Source: Qaidamihabitans albus
Lineage (GTDB): Bacteria; Actinomycetota; Actinomycetes; Mycobacteriales; Pseudonocardiaceae
Reading direction: 5' to 3'
DNA: 64,000 nucleotides
Assembly: GCF_016464705.1 (NCBI RefSeq)
Contig: NZ_JAEHOB010000006.1
Coordinates: 248,001 to 312,000 of the forward strand
Below are positions 8,519 to 17,655 of this stretch, piece by piece. Position 1 is the stretch's first letter, and every line of letters begins with the position of its first letter. The notes beneath the pieces were generated by a model. It was given only the letters and a program-made list of their open reading frames with translations. It searched no databases and had not been told where the DNA came from. Position numbers and translations under genes: made by a program.

Positions 8519-8604
8519 AAGGTGATTTTGATCTATTCATTAACCCACCTGAGTGACACACTGGACGGGTTCCGGAAAGCGTCCCGGCGCACGAAGGAGT
8601 GCCC

Positions 8605-9609
8605 ATGCCGACCCGTGCACGTTCGTCCGTCCGTCCGTTCCGCAGGCTCGGCGCGCTCATGGCCGCGGCACTGCTGTCGGTGGCGGCCGCCTGCGGCGGT
8701 GGCGACTCCGGCGGCTCCGCGACCGGCGACGGGCCGGTCACCGTCCGGGTCGGCGTGATCCCCATCGGGGACGTCGCTCCCCTGTACCTGGGCCGGGAAC
8801 AGGGCTTCTTCGAGGCCGAGGGGCTCAGGGTCGAGCCGCAGGAGTTCGCGGGCGGTGCCGAGATCCTGCCTGCCGTGCAGAGCGGCGACCTCCAGTTCGG
8901 GTTCTCCAACACGACGTCCCTGCTCATCGCGGGCAGCCGTGGGCTGCCCGTCCGCATCGTCGCGCAGGGCGTGCAGGAAGCCGCAGACGAGGAGAACTCC
9001 TGGTCGCACATCTACGTCCGGTCCGACAGCGACATCCGATCGCCTAAGGACCTCGAGGGCAAGCGGATCAGCCTCAACACGCTGAGCAACATCACCGAGG
9101 TGACCGCGAAGGCCTCGCTGGAGGCCCACGGCGTGGACATCTCCACGCTGCAGTTCGTGGAGGTGCCGTTCCCCGAGGCGAACCAGGCGCTCGAACAGGG
9201 CGAGGTCGACGCCATCTACGTCGTCGAGCCGTTCGACACCGTGGCCAGGCAGAGCGGCGCGCGGCCCATCGTGGCCCCGCTGTACGAGACCGAGCCCAGC
9301 CTCACCGTCGCGACCTACTTCACCACCCAGCAGTACATCGAAGGCAACCAGGACGTGGTGGAGCGCTTCGTCCGCGCCATGGACAAGTCCCTCCAGTACG
9401 CCGCCGCCAACCCGGACGAGGTCCGCACGACGCTCGGCGGCTACACCAAGATCCCGGAGGAGCTGCTCGGCGACGTCCGGCTCGGCCAGTGGGGCACGGA
9501 CCTCAACCGGTCCTCGATCGAACGGATCGCCGAGCTGAGCCAGAAGTACGGGCTGCTCGAACAGCCGCCCAACCTGGACGAGCTGATCTGGACGCCCGGC
9601 GGGAGCTGA
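8605..9609 (+). CDS. ABC transporter substrate-binding lipoprotein (NitT/TauT, NMT1-like)
   Basis: A 334-residue lipoprotein with an N-terminal signal peptide ending in the lipobox VAAAC. The mature part carries the periplasmic-binding fold of the NMT1/SsuA type: VRVGVIPIGDVAPLYLGREQGFFEAEGL, then AGGAEILPAVQSGDLQFGF and a C-terminal domain with YIEGNQDVVERFVRAMDKS. Such proteins bind sulfonates, taurine, nitrate or pyrimidine precursors; the ligand cannot be read here. ATG 8605 follows AAGGAG. It is the first gene of a four-gene transport operon, and its stop overlaps the next ATG (TGATG). Confidence 0.87.
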   Translation: MPTRARSSVRPFRRLGALMAAALLSVAAACGGGDSGGSATGDGPVTVRVGVIPIGDVAPLYLGREQGFFEAEGLRVEPQEFAGGAEILPAVQSGDLQFGFSNTTSLLIAGSRGLPVRIVAQGVQEAADEENSWSHIYVRSDSDIRSPKDLEGKRISLNTLSNITEVTAKASLEAHGVDISTLQFVEVPFPEANQALEQGEVDAIYVVEPFDTVARQSGARPIVAPLYETEPSLTVATYFTTQQYIEGNQDVVERFVRAMDKSLQYAAANPDEVRTTLGGYTKIPEELLGDVRLGQWGTDLNRSSIERIAELSQKYGLLEQPPNLDELIWTPGGS

Positions 9610-10400
9610 TGACGGAGGCACCGCGCATGTCCCGCCGCGCTCGCGGGTGGGCGCAGACCTGGGCCGGGGTGGCCGCCGTGCTCGTGCTGGCCGAGGTGGC
9701 CGCCCGCACCGAACTGGTACCCAGCCGCTACTTCCCGCCCATGTCACGTACCTTCGCCGAGCTGGCAGGCCAGCTCGGCGAGGGGGCGTTCTGGGCGGCG
9801 GTCGGCCAGACGTTGCAGGGCTGGGCACTGGGGCTCGGCATCGCGGCCGCTTTCGCCGTGCCGGCCGGCATGATCCTCGGTACCAGCGTGGTGCGGTACC
9901 GGGCCTTCCGGGTGATCATCGAGTTCCTCCGGCCGATCCCGTCCGTGGCCCTGATCCCACTGGCCATCCTGGTCTACGGCGCCGGCCTGGAGAGCAAGGT
10001 GTTCCTGGCGGCGTTCGCCGCGTTCTGGCCGCTGCTCATCCAGACGCTCTACGGCATGCAGGACGTCGACCCTGTCGCCGTCGACACGGCACGGGTGTTC
10101 GGCCTGAGCAGGCTGGAGCGGCTGACGCGGGTGGTGCTGCCCGGCGCGGTGCCCTATCTCGCCACGGGGCTGCGCATCTCCTCCTCCGTGTCGCTCATCC
10201 TCGCCGTGACCGCGGAGCTGGTGATCGGCGCGCCCGGCCTCGGCCGCGAGATCAACGCCGCCCGCGTCGGCGGCGCCACCGAACTGCTCTATGCACTGAT
10301 CATCGTCACCGGCCTGCTCGGCTGGGCGCTGAACTCCGGCTTCGCCACGGCCGAACGCCGCGTGCTGCACTGGCATCCGGCCCAGCGAGGTGCGCGATGA
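9609..10400 (+). CDS. ABC transporter permease (SsuC/TauC-like), first subunit
   Basis: A 263-residue membrane protein with about six membrane segments. It has the BPD_transp_1 EAA loop near residue 157, seen as VDTARVFGLSRLERLTRVVLP. Start ATG 9609 overlaps the stop of the binding-protein gene by one base; an ATG at 9627 with upstream ACGGAGG is an alternative. It is followed by a second permease overlapping by 4 nt, so the channel is probably a heterodimer rather than the usual SsuC homodimer. Confidence 0.87.
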   Translation: MTEAPRMSRRARGWAQTWAGVAAVLVLAEVAARTELVPSRYFPPMSRTFAELAGQLGEGAFWAAVGQTLQGWALGLGIAAAFAVPAGMILGTSVVRYRAFRVIIEFLRPIPSVALIPLAILVYGAGLESKVFLAAFAAFWPLLIQTLYGMQDVDPVAVDTARVFGLSRLERLTRVVLPGAVPYLATGLRISSSVSLILAVTAELVIGAPGLGREINAARVGGATELLYALIIVTGLLGWALNSGFATAERRVLHWHPAQRGAR

Positions 10401-11173
10401 ACCGGCGCCGCGCCCTGCTGATCGCGCTGGAGGCGGGGGTTCCGCTGGCCGCACTGGTGACCTGGTGGGTCTGGTCGGCGCAGGCGGGCAGCTTCTACTT
10501 CCCGCCGCTCGCGGACATCCTGACGACCTTCGCCGACACCTGGGTGTTCGAACGGGTCGGCAGCGACGTGCTGCCGAGCCTGGCCCGGCTCGCCGCGGGT
10601 TTCGGCGCGGCGGTCGTCCTCGGCGTCGCCGTGGGCACGGCGCTCGGCTCCTTCCCGCTCGCCCGGCGGGTCGCGGGTCCGCTCGTCGAGTTCGGCCGCG
10701 CCATCCCGCCGCCCGCCCTGCTGCCGTTCGCCATCCTGGTACTCGGCGTCGGTGACGCGATGAAAGTGTTCGTGATCGCGGTGGTGTGCCTGTGGCCGGT
10801 CCTGCTCAACACCGTCGACGGCGTCCGCGGCGTCGACCCCACGATGCTGGAGACGGCCCGGGTGTACGGCATCCGCGGAGCCCAGCGGCTCCGGACGATC
10901 ATCTGGCCCGCCGCGCTGCCGCAGATCTTCGCGGGCATGCGGACCAGCCTCTCGCTCGCCCTGATCCTGATGGTGATCAGCGAGATGGTGGCCAGCACGC
11001 ATGGGATCGGCTACTTCGTCCTGCAGGCGCAGCGCTCGTTCGCGATTCCCGAGATGTGGTCGGGGATCGTGCTGCTCGGGCTGCTCGGGTACCTCCTCAA
11101 CGCCGCCCTCGCCCTCGTGGAACGGCGCGTGCTGCGCTGGCACCGCGGTGCGCGGTCGAGCGCGCTCCAGTGA
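10397..11173 (+). CDS. ABC transporter permease (SsuC/TauC-like), second subunit
   Basis: A 258-residue paralogue of the preceding permease with the same layout: an N-terminal TM, AGFGAAVVLGVAVGTALGSF, and the EAA loop LETARVYGIRGAQRLRTIIWP. The final TM is followed by a basic tail (ERRVLRWHRGARSS), as in the first permease. Its ATG overlaps the upstream stop (ATGA). The pair was probably produced by tandem duplication and forms a heterodimeric pore. Confidence 0.87.
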   Translation: MNRRRALLIALEAGVPLAALVTWWVWSAQAGSFYFPPLADILTTFADTWVFERVGSDVLPSLARLAAGFGAAVVLGVAVGTALGSFPLARRVAGPLVEFGRAIPPPALLPFAILVLGVGDAMKVFVIAVVCLWPVLLNTVDGVRGVDPTMLETARVYGIRGAQRLRTIIWPAALPQIFAGMRTSLSLALILMVISEMVASTHGIGYFVLQAQRSFAIPEMWSGIVLLGLLGYLLNAALALVERRVLRWHRGARSSALQ

Positions 11174-11193
11174 TCCGACAACCAGAGGTGACC

Positions 11194-11979
11194 ATGCTGG
11201 AAGTCAGTGGCCTTTCCAAGACCTACGGTGAGGGCGCGCGTGCCACGCACGCGATCGCGGAGCTGAGCTTCACGGTGCACGAGGGCGAGTTCGTGTGCGT
11301 CGTGGGCCCTTCCGGGTGCGGCAAGACGACCCTGCTGCGCTGCCTGGCCGGGCTGCTTCCCCCTTCGGCCGGCCGCGTCACCCTGCGGGGCCGGCCGGTC
11401 TCCGGACCGCCGGAGGAGGTCGGCTTCGTCTTCCAGGAGTACAGCCGCTCGCTCATGCCGTGGCTGTCGGTCCGTGAGAACATCGCGCTGCCACTGCGCC
11501 ACAAGCGGCTCGGCAGGGCGGAGCGCGACCGGCTCGTCGAGGAGGCCGTCGAGTCGGTGGCACTGACCGGTTTCATCGACCACTACCCGTGGGAGCTCTC
11601 CGGCGGCATGCAGCAGCGGGTGGCCATCGCCCGTGCGCTCGCCTACCAGCCGGAGATCCTGCTGATGGACGAGCCGTTCGCCTCCGTCGACGCCCAGACC
11701 CGCGCCGACCTCGAAGACCTGCTGCTGCGGGTGCGCGCCGCATACGGGGTCACGGTCGTCTTCGTGACCCACGACATCGACGAGGCCGTGTACCTCGGGC
11801 AGCGCATCGTTGTGCTCACCCCGCCCCCGACCTCCGTGCAGGAGGTGCTCGACGTGACGCTGCCCGAGCCGCGCGATCAGGTGGAGACCAAGGAACTGCC
11901 CGAGTTCGCGCACCTGCGCGCGCACATCTTCCGCTCCATCAAGCGCAGGCAGTCTTTACAGGGTCAGGGGCCGGGATGA
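11194..11979 (+). CDS. ABC transporter ATPase (NitT/TauT family)
   Basis: A 261-residue nucleotide-binding subunit. It shows Walker [10 protein letters not shown] (near residue 43), the Q-loop FVFQEYSRS, signature LSGGMQQR, Walker [10 protein letters not shown] and the switch His in FVTHD. It energises the two upstream permeases. ATG 11194 follows GAGGTG; an upstream GTG at 11170 would overlap the permease stop as GTGA and is a possible alternative. The C-terminal extension ([14 protein letters not shown]) is basic and short. Confidence 0.9.
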   Translation: MLEVSGLSKTYGEGARATHAIAELSFTVHEGEFVCVVGPSGCGKTTLLRCLAGLLPPSAGRVTLRGRPVSGPPEEVGFVFQEYSRSLMPWLSVRENIALPLRHKRLGRAERDRLVEEAVESVALTGFIDHYPWELSGGMQQRVAIARALAYQPEILLMDEPFASVDAQTRADLEDLLLRVRAAYGVTVVFVTHDIDEAVYLGQRIVVLTPPPTSVQEVLDVTLPEPRDQVETKELPEFAHLRAHIFRSIKRRQSLQGQGPG

Positions 11980-12028
11980 GACTGCTGACGACGCTTCTCG
12001 AGTGAGCCAGCCACACACCGGGGGAACC

Positions 12029-14761
12029 GTGCCGTTGCCGATCACCATACCGAGCGGTGCCCCTTCCCGCCCGGTCGCGCTCGCCGTCGCCTTCGCCACC
12101 GTCGCACTTCCGGCGGTCGCGGCGGGTGGCGCCGCCGCGGCCGGACCGGCGCTCGGCTGGGACCTGCTGTTCCTTGCCTGCTACGGCGCCGGCCTTTGGC
12201 TGGGCACGGTGGCGGCCTCCTGGGTTGCCTGGACCCCGCGGGTGGCGGCCGCGGCCCGCTTCGGCCGCACCGCGACCGTGCTCACCGTGCTCGCCGGGAC
12301 CTTGCAGAGCCTGCTGCCGGGCCACGCCGCCGCCGCGGCGGCCACCGTGAAGTACTCGGCCGCCCTGTCCGCCACGCTGATCGCCGGCTGCGGCGCCACC
12401 ATCCTCGCGTGGCGCTGCGCCGCGCACTCGGCGCGCCGCCTGGCGCGGCGGGCCGCGAAGGACCTTGACGCCGTGCCGCCCCGGCCGCTGGAGCCGGACG
12501 ACCCGCTCGCCCCTTCGCCCGAGCGGTCCACCCCCGACGCCGAGGCCACCCGCTGGCGCAACGCGTACACGGTGCCCGGCGTGGACCCGGCGGAGGTCAA
12601 CGCCCGCTGGGCGCGCGGCGAGCACACCACGGGCTGCTGCCTCTCCGGCGGCGGCATCCGCGCCGCCGCCGTCGCGATGGGTGCGCTGCAGTCCCTGCGC
12701 GGCGAGCTGCTCGGTGCCGACCATCTGGTGTCGGTCTCCGGCGGCGGCTACACCGCGGGCGCGCTGCAACAGGCCCTCACCGGCGCGTCGCCACCCGGCG
12801 GCCCGCCGGTGCGTGGCGAGGTGCTGCGCGATCCGGAGTCCGCCTACCGGGAGGGCAGCGCGGAGCTGCACCACATCCGGCGGCATTCGAGCTACCTGGC
12901 CGACACGCCGGGACAGCTGCTGGCGGCGCTCGGCCGGGTCGCCCGCGGGCTGGTGCTCTCACTGGCCCTGCTGTTCGGCCCGGCGATCGCGCTCGGGGTG
13001 GCAGCGGGCTGGCTGTACCGGCACGTCCCCTTCACCGATCCCGCGCTCGGCCCGCTCGCGTTCCCCGTACCGCGGCCCGCGACGCTGGCGGCACTCGGGG
13101 TGGTCGCCGTCGCCGCGTTCCTGCTCGCGCTGTTCGCCGCGGGCGCCGCCGCCGAACGGCCCCGCTCCGCGCGGCTGGCCCGGCAACTGGCGACGCTGGC
13201 GGGGCTGACCGCCGTGCTCACCCTCGCCGTCCCCGCGCTCGGCTGGCTCGCCGGGTGGCTGCTCGCCAGGACCGGCCAGGGCGTGGAGATCGCCGGGCCG
13301 GTCGGCACCGTGCTGCTGACCTTCGCCGCCACGCTCGCCTCGATCGCGTGGCGGCATCGCGGCGCGCTCGGGCGGCGGCTCTCCGGCCTGACGCGGTCCC
13401 GCCGCGACGGTGCGGTGCCCGCGGCACTGCCCAACGGGGTCCTGCAGCGGCTGCTGGTGATCGGCACGCTCGGCGTGCTGGCGGGGGCGTGGCTGCTCGT
13501 CTTCGCCGGTTCGGCGACGACGCGCGGAGCGCCCGCGGCGCTGGTGACCGGCGCCCTCGTGCTCGCGGTGCTGGTGGTGCTCGGCGCGCTGTTCGACGTC
13601 ACCTCGCTGAGCCTGCACCCCTTCTTCCGGCAGCGGCTGGCCGCCGCGTTCGCCGTGCGGGCGGTGCGGCGCGCCGGGGACGGCCAGGTCGTCGCGGTGC
13701 CGTACGAGCCCGCCGAGCGCACGACCCTGTCCTCGTACGGCAGGGTGGCCGAGGGGGTCCGGTTTCCCCGGCTGGTGTTCGCCGCGGCGGCGAACCTCAC
13801 CGGCGAGGGCCGCACGGCGCCGGGGCTCAACGCCGTGTCGTACACGATGAGCGCCGACTGGACCGGTGGCCCCGACGTGGGCTGGGTGCGGACCCGCGAC
13901 CTGGAGGGCAGCGTGCCGCCGCGGTTCCGGCGGGACCTCACGGTGCAGGGCGCCGTGGCGGTCAGCGGCGCCGCGTTCGCGTCGGCGATGGGCAGGGCCA
14001 GCCGGTGGTACCAGGTGCTGTTCGCGGTGTCCGGCGCCCGGCTGGGCGCATGGCTGCCCAACCCCGGTTTCCTCCGGCGTGCCCACGAGGCGGCCGGCCG
14101 GGGACACTGGACGCATCCCTGGCTGCCGAGGGCGCGGCGGCTGCCGTACCTGTGGCGCGAGGTGTTCGGCAGCCACCCGCACCGCGACCCGCTCCTGCAC
14201 GTCACCGACGGCGGGCACTACGACAACCTCGGCCTGGTCGAGCTGTTGCGCCGGCGCTGCACCCGGATCTTCTGCGTCGACGCGACCGGCGACGCCCCAC
14301 CCTCGGCGACCGCGCTCGCGCAGGCACTGACGCTGGCGCACCAGGAGCTCGGCGTCCGGGTGGAACTCGACGAACCGTGGCTGGCCGAACCGGGCACCGG
14401 GCAGCCGTGGGAGGGCGGGCATCCGCTCAACTCCCGGCTGTCGCAGAGCCCGGTGCTCACGGGCACGATCGTCTACCCGCCGGAGAGCGGGCTCGACGCC
14501 GAGATCCGCGGCCGGCTGGTGGTCGCGAAGGCGCTGCTGTGGCGGGATCTGCCGTACCCGCTGCTGTCCTACGCCGCGCGGCACCCCGAGTTCCCGCACG
14601 ACTCCACCGGTGACCAGTGGTTCGGCCACGAGAAGTTCTCCGCCTACACCGAGCTGGGCAGGCACATCGGTGCCGCGGCCCGGGAGGCGGCGGACCCTTT
14701 GCACGTCCCGCTCGCCACGCCGGACGACACCGAGGTGGTGCTCACCACCGATCCCTCGTGA
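12029..14761 (+). CDS. Large multi-spanning membrane protein with patatin-like phospholipase domain
   Basis: About 910 residues. A membrane-spanning N-terminal part (roughly residues 15-130) precedes the patatin oxyanion motif CLSGGGIRAAAVAMG (near residue 205) and a Ser nucleophile in VSVSGGGY (near 236). A second hydrophobic block with several TM segments (about 300-530) is inserted before the catalytic Asp motif VTDGGHYDNLGLVEL (near 725). A lipid acyl hydrolase acting at the membrane is expected. GTG 12029 is preferred because GGGGGA precedes it; GTG 12002 is in frame but lacks an RBS. It starts 49 nt after the ABC ATPase. The stop codon lies inside a dispersed inverted repeat. Confidence 0.72.
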   Translation: MPLPITIPSGAPSRPVALAVAFATVALPAVAAGGAAAAGPALGWDLLFLACYGAGLWLGTVAASWVAWTPRVAAAARFGRTATVLTVLAGTLQSLLPGHAAAAAATVKYSAALSATLIAGCGATILAWRCAAHSARRLARRAAKDLDAVPPRPLEPDDPLAPSPERSTPDAEATRWRNAYTVPGVDPAEVNARWARGEHTTGCCLSGGGIRAAAVAMGALQSLRGELLGADHLVSVSGGGYTAGALQQALTGASPPGGPPVRGEVLRDPESAYREGSAELHHIRRHSSYLADTPGQLLAALGRVARGLVLSLALLFGPAIALGVAAGWLYRHVPFTDPALGPLAFPVPRPATLAALGVVAVAAFLLALFAAGAAAERPRSARLARQLATLAGLTAVLTLAVPALGWLAGWLLARTGQGVEIAGPVGTVLLTFAATLASIAWRHRGALGRRLSGLTRSRRDGAVPAALPNGVLQRLLVIGTLGVLAGAWLLVFAGSATTRGAPAALVTGALVLAVLVVLGALFDVTSLSLHPFFRQRLAAAFAVRAVRRAGDGQVVAVPYEPAERTTLSSYGRVAEGVRFPRLVFAAAANLTGEGRTAPGLNAVSYTMSADWTGGPDVGWVRTRDLEGSVPPRFRRDLTVQGAVAVSGAAFASAMGRASRWYQVLFAVSGARLGAWLPNPGFLRRAHEAAGRGHWTHPWLPRARRLPYLWREVFGSHPHRDPLLHVTDGGHYDNLGLVELLRRRCTRIFCVDATGDAPPSATALAQALTLAHQELGVRVELDEPWLAEPGTGQPWEGGHPLNSRLSQSPVLTGTIVYPPESGLDAEIRGRLVVAKALLWRDLPYPLLSYAARHPEFPHDSTGDQWFGHEKFSAYTELGRHIGAAAREAADPLHVPLATPDDTEVVLTTDPS

Positions 14762-14799
14762 GTGCGCACCCGCGTTGGAACTCGTGTGGCCACTCACGA
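14756..14799. repeat. Dispersed 44-nt inverted repeat, copy A
   Basis: Arms TCGTGAGTG and CACTCACGA flank a core that contains ACCCGCGTTGGAAC. A second copy of the same length, arms and core pattern lies at 37849-37892. The TGA in the left arm is the stop codon of the patatin-like gene, and the element fills the gap to the convergent ALDH gene. It could act as a terminator, but the conserved loop suggests a repeat family rather than a simple hairpin. Confidence 0.75.
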
Positions 14800-16275
14800 C
14801 TACGGGCGCTCGGCTCCGCTGATCGTCACGGTTTTCACCTGGGTGTACTCGCGCACGGCGTCGGCACCCATCGTGCGCCCGTAGCCGCTGTTCTTGTACC
14901 CGCCGAACGGCGCGCCGATGACGCCGAACGAACCGGAGGTGTTCACCGCGACCTGCCCCGCCTCGATCCTCTTCGCCAGCCGTGCCGCACGGCCGACGTC
15001 GGCCGTCCACACCGACGCCGCGAGCCCGTAGTCGGTTCCGTTGGCCACGTCGAGTGCCTGCTCCTCGCCGTCGACCGGGATCACCGACAGCACCGGGCCG
15101 AAGATCTCCTCCTGCGCGATCCGCATTCCCGGCTCGACGTCACCGAAGATCGTGGGCTCGACGAAGAACCCGTGCTCGAACTCCGGGCCGGTGAGCTTGC
15201 GGCCGCCGGTGAGCAGCGTCGCGCCCTCCTTCCGCCCGATCTCCAGGTACTCCAGGACCCGCGCCTCCTGCCGCGCGTTGATGAGGGGGCCCATGTCGAC
15301 GTTCTCGTGCCACCGGCCGACGCGCACCTTGGCGAACCCGTCGGTGAGCGCGCGCACGACCTCGTCGTAGCGGCTCCGGTCGACCACGACGCGGGAGCCC
15401 GCCGCGCAGACCTGCCCGGTGTTCAGGGTGATGCTGCGGATCATCGCCGGGACCGCGCGTTGCAGGTCGGCGTCACGCAGCACCACCTGAGGTGACTTGC
15501 CGCCGAGCTCGAGGTGCAGCGGCGTCAGGTTCCGCGCGCACGCGGCCATCACCTCGGCACCGGTCGGTGGCGACCCGGTGAAGCTCATCCGCCGGACCCT
15601 CCGGTGCGCGGGCAGCGCCGCGCCCGCCTCCGCGCCGTAACCCGTCACCACGTTCACCACCCCGGGCGGGATACCGGCCTCCATCGCGAGCCGGGCGAGC
15701 AGCAGCGCCGCCAGCGGCGCGTCCTCGGCCGGCTTGACGACGATGGTGTTGCCCGCGCCGATCGCCGGGGCCACGTCGTTGACGAACATCGGCGCGGGGG
15801 CGTTCCACGGGACGATGCTCCCGACGACGCCGTAGGGCTCGCGCAGGGTCAGCGCGATGTCGTCGGAGTCGTGAGTCGGCAGCGAGCGCCCGGAGACCTT
15901 GTCCACCTGCCCGGCGATGAACATCAGCATCCGGCGCAGCGGCGACGGCCCCCAGTGCGGCCTGCCGACCTCCATGGACTCAAGCACGTCGAGTTCGTGT
16001 TCGTAACGCCCGGCCAGCTCCGCCCAGCGGTACAGCAGTTCGGCGCGGACCGCCGGGCTGGTGTCCCGCCAGCGCGGGAACGCGGCGGCGGCGGCCCGCA
16101 CGGCGTCGGCGATGTCGTCCGCGCCACCGCGCGGCACCGGCAGCAGCAGTTCCTGCGTGGCAGGGTTGAGCACGTCGATCGTCCCGCCGCCACGGGCGGC
16201 GACCCACTCACCACCGACGAGGTGCGTACGCGCGGTCAGCAACGAGGTGATGTCGATCCGCTCCGGCGCGGTCAT
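14800..16275 (-). CDS. NAD(P)-dependent aldehyde dehydrogenase
   Basis: A 491-residue ALDH-superfamily enzyme oxidising an aldehyde to its acid. Visible motifs are the Asn-type IVPWNAPAP, the NAD-binding FTGSPPTG, the general-base Glu in LELGGKSPQ, and the catalytic Cys in NTGQVCAAGSRV. IFGPVLSV follows, and the length is normal. ATG 16275 overlaps the stop of the NDMA-type ADH (ATGA), so ADH and ALDH form an alcohol-to-acid pair. Both lie downstream of the IclR regulator on the same strand. The substrate is unknown. Confidence 0.9.
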   Translation of the reverse strand: MTAPERIDITSLLTARTHLVGGEWVAARGGGTIDVLNPATQELLLPVPRGGADDIADAVRAAAAAFPRWRDTSPAVRAELLYRWAELAGRYEHELDVLESMEVGRPHWGPSPLRRMLMFIAGQVDKVSGRSLPTHDSDDIALTLREPYGVVGSIVPWNAPAPMFVNDVAPAIGAGNTIVVKPAEDAPLAALLLARLAMEAGIPPGVVNVVTGYGAEAGAALPAHRRVRRMSFTGSPPTGAEVMAACARNLTPLHLELGGKSPQVVLRDADLQRAVPAMIRSITLNTGQVCAAGSRVVVDRSRYDEVVRALTDGFAKVRVGRWHENVDMGPLINARQEARVLEYLEIGRKEGATLLTGGRKLTGPEFEHGFFVEPTIFGDVEPGMRIAQEEIFGPVLSVIPVDGEEQALDVANGTDYGLAASVWTADVGRAARLAKRIEAGQVAVNTSGSFGVIGAPFGGYKNSGYGRTMGADAVREYTQVKTVTISGAERP

Positions 16276-17393
16276 GCGCCGAAGCCACTGTGGACGATGA
16301 CGCCACGGATGTTCCGGCCCGCCAGCATGTCGTCGCAGGCCTGGTCCACCTGGTCGAGCGAGTAGCGCGTGGTGACCAGCTCGTCCAGCTTGAGATCGCC
16401 GGCCCGGTAGAGGCCGATCAGCCTCGGGATGTCGTAGAGCGGGTTGCAGCTGCCGAACAGCGCACCGCGGATGGTGCGCTCGAAGCCGATCAGCAGCCCG
16501 CTGCCGACCTTGACCTGCTGCTCGCCCAGCGCGCCGACGGCGGTGACGGTGATCCGGCCGCGCTTGCCCGTGACGGCCACGGCGCTGTCCACGACGTCCT
16601 CGGTGAGCACGCCCTGGGTCAGGATCGCGTGGTCGGCCAGCCGTCCCCACGTGGTCTCGACGACGAACTCGTGAGCGGCGCCGGCGTCGGTGAACGTGTG
16701 CGTGGCACCGAAGACCTTGGCCATCTCCAGCTTGAACGGCACCGGATCGACCACCACGACGTTCTTCGCACCCGCGTACCGGGCGCCCTGCACGGCGTTG
16801 CTGCCGACACCGCCCGCGCCGTAGATCACCACCGTCTGCCCGGCCCGCACCTCCGCGGCGTACACGGCGGAGCCCCAGCCGGTGGGCACGCCGCAGCCCA
16901 GCAGTGCCGCGATCTCGAACGGAAGATCGTCCTCCAGTGGCACGCAGGACCGCTCGGAGACCACCGCGTACTCGGCGAACGTGCCGAGGCTGCAGAAGCC
17001 GCCGAGGTCCTCGTCACCGGAGTGGAACCGGAAGGTACCGTCGAGGAACATGCCGGTCGAGGCGTTGATCCCGGACTCGCACAGGTTCTGGTGCCCGGTG
17101 GAGCAGGGCCCGCAGGTGCCGCACACGGGGATGTAGGAGCAGACGATCCGGTCGCCCTCCCGCACCCTGGTGACGCCGGGACCGACCGCGTCGACGACGC
17201 CGGCGCCCTCGTGGCCGCCCACCATCGGGTAGCGCACGGGCGCGTCGCCGGTGCGCACATGGTCATCGGAGTGGCACAGCCCGGCCGCCGCGAAACGGAC
17301 CCGCACCTCCCCCGTTCCCGGCTCGTCCAGCTCCAGTTCCGTGATCTCCCAAGGAATCCCGGGGCCACGCGAGATCGCCGCCTTCGTCTTCAT
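16272..17393 (-). CDS. NDMA-dependent-type zinc alcohol dehydrogenase
   Basis: A 373-residue zinc-dependent MDR alcohol dehydrogenase. The catalytic zinc residues are in AGLCHSDDHV and GGHEGAGVV, the structural cysteines in CGTCGPCSTGHQNLC, and the nucleotide-binding loop in IYGAGGVGSNAVQGA. The sequence is typical of the mycothiol-era actinobacterial NDMA-dependent alcohol dehydrogenases (tightly bound cofactor, Rxyl_3153-like); this subfamily call is from overall resemblance. GGAGG lies 5 nt before ATG 17393. It is coupled to the downstream ALDH. Confidence 0.88.
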   Translation of the reverse strand: MKTKAAISRGPGIPWEITELELDEPGTGEVRVRFAAAGLCHSDDHVRTGDAPVRYPMVGGHEGAGVVDAVGPGVTRVREGDRIVCSYIPVCGTCGPCSTGHQNLCESGINASTGMFLDGTFRFHSGDEDLGGFCSLGTFAEYAVVSERSCVPLEDDLPFEIAALLGCGVPTGWGSAVYAAEVRAGQTVVIYGAGGVGSNAVQGARYAGAKNVVVVDPVPFKLEMAKVFGATHTFTDAGAAHEFVVETTWGRLADHAILTQGVLTEDVVDSAVAVTGKRGRITVTAVGALGEQQVKVGSGLLIGFERTIRGALFGSCNPLYDIPRLIGLYRAGDLKLDELVTTRYSLDQVDQACDDMLAGRNIRGVIVHSGFGA

Positions 17394-17613
17394 TCCCGCC
17401 TCCAGTCGGACTCGCCACCGCCGCCAATCCTGTGCCGCGGCGGCACTGCTCACAATGACGATTCCGCCGGACGGAAAAGCCCCAGTACGTCCACTGTAGA
17501 CAGACACGCGAGTCCCTCGCCGGTGCCCGCGAGTTCCCCGTCGGCGGCGTGGCGGATGTGCCGTTCGCGAAGCGCGAGGCACGGACCAGCGGCCGGATTG
17601 CGCAAGCCGCGGA

Positions 17614-17655
17614 CCTGAGTGCGGGACTCGCGGGCCTGAGCGGGGGACTTGCGGG
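17614..17655. repeat. Two tandem copies of a 21-bp intergenic repeat
   Basis: Unit A (17614-17634) and unit B (17635-17655) follow the consensus CCTGAG-YGCGGGACTYGCGGG, differing at a few positions. They end directly at the IclR stop codon. Related units in inverse orientation occur at 51902-51943, also between two gene ends. The rest of the 262-nt gap (17394-17613) holds a probable ADH promoter but no feature I can support. Confidence 0.65.

Noticed and set aside
9609-11173. One permease split by a frameshift
   Set aside because: Both parts are complete six-TM permeases each with its own EAA loop, and they overlap by ATGA.
12959-15010. Long antisense frame over the patatin-like gene
   Set aside because: His/Arg/Gly-rich with no motifs, while the plus-strand frame has patatin motifs and TM segments.
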